Shown piece by piece: positions 19,453 to 21,095 of a stretch of DNA of 21,095 nt. Origin of the DNA: CAVUAF01 sp964460655 (GTDB lineage: Bacteria > Acidobacteriota > Terriglobia > Terriglobales > Acidobacteriaceae); assembly GCA_964460655.1 (NCBI GenBank), contig CAYWSH010000053.1:1-21095 (forward strand), read 5' to 3'. The stretch's first letter is position 1. Every line of letters begins with the position of its first letter. Both the position numbers and the translations under genes were made by a program. The notes under the pieces are model-generated. The model was not told the origin of the DNA. It saw only the letters and a list, made by a program, of their open reading frames with translations, and did no database searches.

Positions 19453-19480
19453 CCAACGACCAAAGGCCAACGACCAAGGA
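19453..19480 (+). repeat. Heptamer (STRR-like) array upstream of ftsK
   Basis: Four 7-base units CCAACGA-CCAAAGG-CCAACGA-CCAAGGA, nearly identical to the array before RNase J. The rest of the 19319-19605 interval holds a family A copy and about 125 bases in which I see nothing definite (a GATAAT near 19532 could be a -10). Confidence 0.7.
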
Positions 19481-19605
19481 CGCCCTTCCCTGATGAACCA
19501 AGCTCGTTATCCTCTCATGCCGCCCCGCAGACGATAATCATTCTGCTCTGGTGTACCGCGGGTCGAGTTGGGGCGCGGTTTGCCCGACCCGTGGCCGCAT
19601 TCTTG

Positions 19606-21095
19606 ATGAAGCTACTTCGGCGTGTCTTCACGCCCACGGACAACCGCCGGCTCAATGAGCTGATCGGATTCCTGTTGTTCGTGGCCGCGTTCCTCCTCTT
19701 CCTTGCCCTGGCTTCGTACTCGCCCCTCGACGCATCCTTCAACACCGCCGCACCCGCGAACGCGCGCGTCCACAACTGGATCGGCCGCGTCGGCGCCAAC
19801 CTCAGCGACCTGCTGCTGCAACTCGTCGGCATCGGCGTGTTCCTGCTGCCCGTGCTCGTGGCGTTGTTCGGTGCGCGCTGGTTCCGCTCGCGCAAGATCG
19901 ATTCCGCCATCGCCAAGCTCACCGGCACCTGCATCCTGCTGACCTTCGTACCGGCGCTGCTCGGACTTCTGCCGTGGCACTGGCGCTGGCTGCACGCCGT
20001 TCCCATCGAAGGACTCGCCGGCCGCGTCCTCGCCGACGTCCTCATCCATTACTTCAACGTGACCGGCGCGTACATCGTCAGCACGACCATCGTCGCCGTC
20101 GCGCTCTATCTCTCGACCGCGTTCTCCTTCGGTAAGTTGGACCTTTGGCTGCGCACGCGTTTCGCGTTTGCCTTTGCTGCCTGGCAACGATTCGCTGACT
20201 GGCGTGCCGCGCGTGCTAAGCTCCGCGCCGAGCGTGCCCTTGCTCGTCGTCGCGTGATCAAGCCCATGATTCCGACGCAGGTCATGCCCGCAAAACGCGC
20301 AGCTGCGCCGCGTCCCGAGGAAGAAGCCGACCTCGCCCTCGCCCAGCGTATGGGCCGAACTCAGCCTCCAGAGCCGGTTTCCGCGCCTTCCGCGCCCGAG
20401 CCGCCCTTGCCCATCGCCGAGCGTGCCGACGCCGAACCCAAAGCCAAGACGACGATGCCGCGCATCGCCGGCAGCTTCAAGCTGCCCTCGTCTTCCCTGC
20501 TTCATCGTCCCGACGAGCGCACCGCCATCGACGAGGCCCAGCTCAAAGTCCTCGCCGAAGCGATGGTCGCCAAGTGCGCCGAGTTCGACGTGCACGGCGC
20601 CATCACGCAGATCAATCCCGGCCCAGTCGTCACCACGTTCGAGTTCAAGCCTGAAGCCGGCATCAAGTACAGCCGCATCACGAATCTCTCGGACGATCTC
20701 TGCCTCGGCCTCCGCGCCGAGTCCATCCTCATCGAGCGCATGCCGGGCAAGTCGACGGTCGGCGTGCAGGTACCGAACCACGAACGCGAGACCATCTGGC
20801 TGCGCGAGATCGTCGAGTCGCAGGAATTCATGGGGCCGAAGTCGCGCCTCACGCTCTGCATGGGCAAGGACATCAACGGCCGCATCATCACCGCCGACCT
20901 GGCCGCGATGCCGCACTTGTTGATCGCCGGCTCGACCGGCTCCGGCAAGAGCGTCGCCATCAACGCCATGATCATGTCGCTGCTCTACAAAGCGACGCCT
21001 GACCAGGTCCGCCTCATCCTCGTTGACCCGAAGCGCCTCGAACTCGGCGTCTATGACGGCGTCCCGCATCTTTACACGCCCATCATCACCGAGCC
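19606..21095 (+). CDS. ftsK: DNA translocase FtsK, 5' part, runs off the window
   Basis: Septum-anchored ATPase that pumps chromosomal DNA during division and dimer resolution. The frame is open from 19606 to the window end (496 codons seen; the family is usually about 750-900). The N-terminal part has four hydrophobic segments (LIGFLLFVAAFLLFLALASY, LLLQLVGIGVFLLPVLVALF, LTGTCILLTFVPALLGLL, TGAYIVSTTIVAVALYL). A Pro/Ala-rich linker (about residues 215-290) follows, then the alpha/beta motor with GPVVTTFEFKPEAGIK, Walker A GSTGSGKS (about residue 442) and Walker B LILVDPKRLEL. The C-terminal gamma domain lies outside. The start is the ATG at 19606; an in-frame GTG at 19591 is possible. No clear ribosome site. 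Confidence 0.95.
   Translation, partial: MKLLRRVFTPTDNRRLNELIGFLLFVAAFLLFLALASYSPLDASFNTAAPANARVHNWIGRVGANLSDLLLQLVGIGVFLLPVLVALFGARWFRSRKIDSAIAKLTGTCILLTFVPALLGLLPWHWRWLHAVPIEGLAGRVLADVLIHYFNVTGAYIVSTTIVAVALYLSTAFSFGKLDLWLRTRFAFAFAAWQRFADWRAARAKLRAERALARRRVIKPMIPTQVMPAKRAAAPRPEEEADLALAQRMGRTQPPEPVSAPSAPEPPLPIAERADAEPKAKTTMPRIAGSFKLPSSSLLHRPDERTAIDEAQLKVLAEAMVAKCAEFDVHGAITQINPGPVVTTFEFKPEAGIKYSRITNLSDDLCLGLRAESILIERMPGKSTVGVQVPNHERETIWLREIVESQEFMGPKSRLTLCMGKDINGRIITADLAAMPHLLIAGSTGSGKSVAINAMIMSLLYKATPDQVRLILVDPKRLELGVYDGVPHLYTPIITE

Noticed and set aside
19612..21069. 485-codon minus-strand open frame at the right end
   Set aside because: Antisense of ftsK, which has clear membrane helices and Walker motifs on the plus strand.

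Overview
The window looks like an ordinary stretch of core chromosome from a high-GC member of the Acidobacteriota (Terriglobia-like). This is inferred from tandem secreted carboxypeptidase-regulatory-like (beta-sandwich) proteins, a fused membrane/spermidine-synthase-like protein, and many dispersed intergenic repeats. It is draft sequence: a run of exactly 100 N at 14889-14988 is a scaffold gap that cuts the end of a threonine dehydratase-like gene, and ftsK runs off the right edge.

Layout, left to right. An ECF sigma factor and its small zinc-binding anti-sigma factor (70-1079) end in a strong hairpin terminator. Shikimate kinase (aroK, with a problematic start) and an overlapping secreted protein of unknown function follow, then a dicarboxylate/amino acid:cation symporter (2779-4143). 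Two adjacent secreted carboxypeptidase-regulatory-like paralogues occupy 4418-8037. On the minus strand come a glutaminyl-cyclase-like M28 lipoprotein, tatC and tatA/B (8322-10527). A plus-strand tRNA-Gly(CCC) lies at 10733-10806. moaA (minus) diverges from an RNase J gene (plus). Next are a threonine dehydratase-like PLP enzyme (truncated by the gap), an SH3/TPR secreted protein, uppP, the minus-strand membrane/spermidine-synthase-like protein, and the 5' two-thirds of ftsK.

Most genes are single housekeeping or envelope units rather than one pathway. The common theme is the cell envelope: Tat export, uppP lipid-carrier recycling, secreted beta-sandwich and TPR proteins, a lipoprotein enzyme, and FtsK.

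The most unusual content is between and inside the genes. At least thirteen copies of a palindromic repeat starting TCATCCTGAGCG all point the same way, whatever the strand of the neighbouring genes. A second layer consists of degenerate tandem arrays built on 7-nt or 9-nt units at gene boundaries, resembling the heptamer STRR sequences of cyanobacteria. A third is a set of perfect short hairpins with TTTA/TTCA loops. Several elements have entered reading frames: one appears to form the hydrophobic core of a signal peptide, one a loop in a membrane protein, two lie in the linker of a lipoprotein, and one supplies a stop codon. Several genes also have a TGCTANNNT extended -10-like box about 10 bases before the ATG, suggesting near-leaderless mRNAs.
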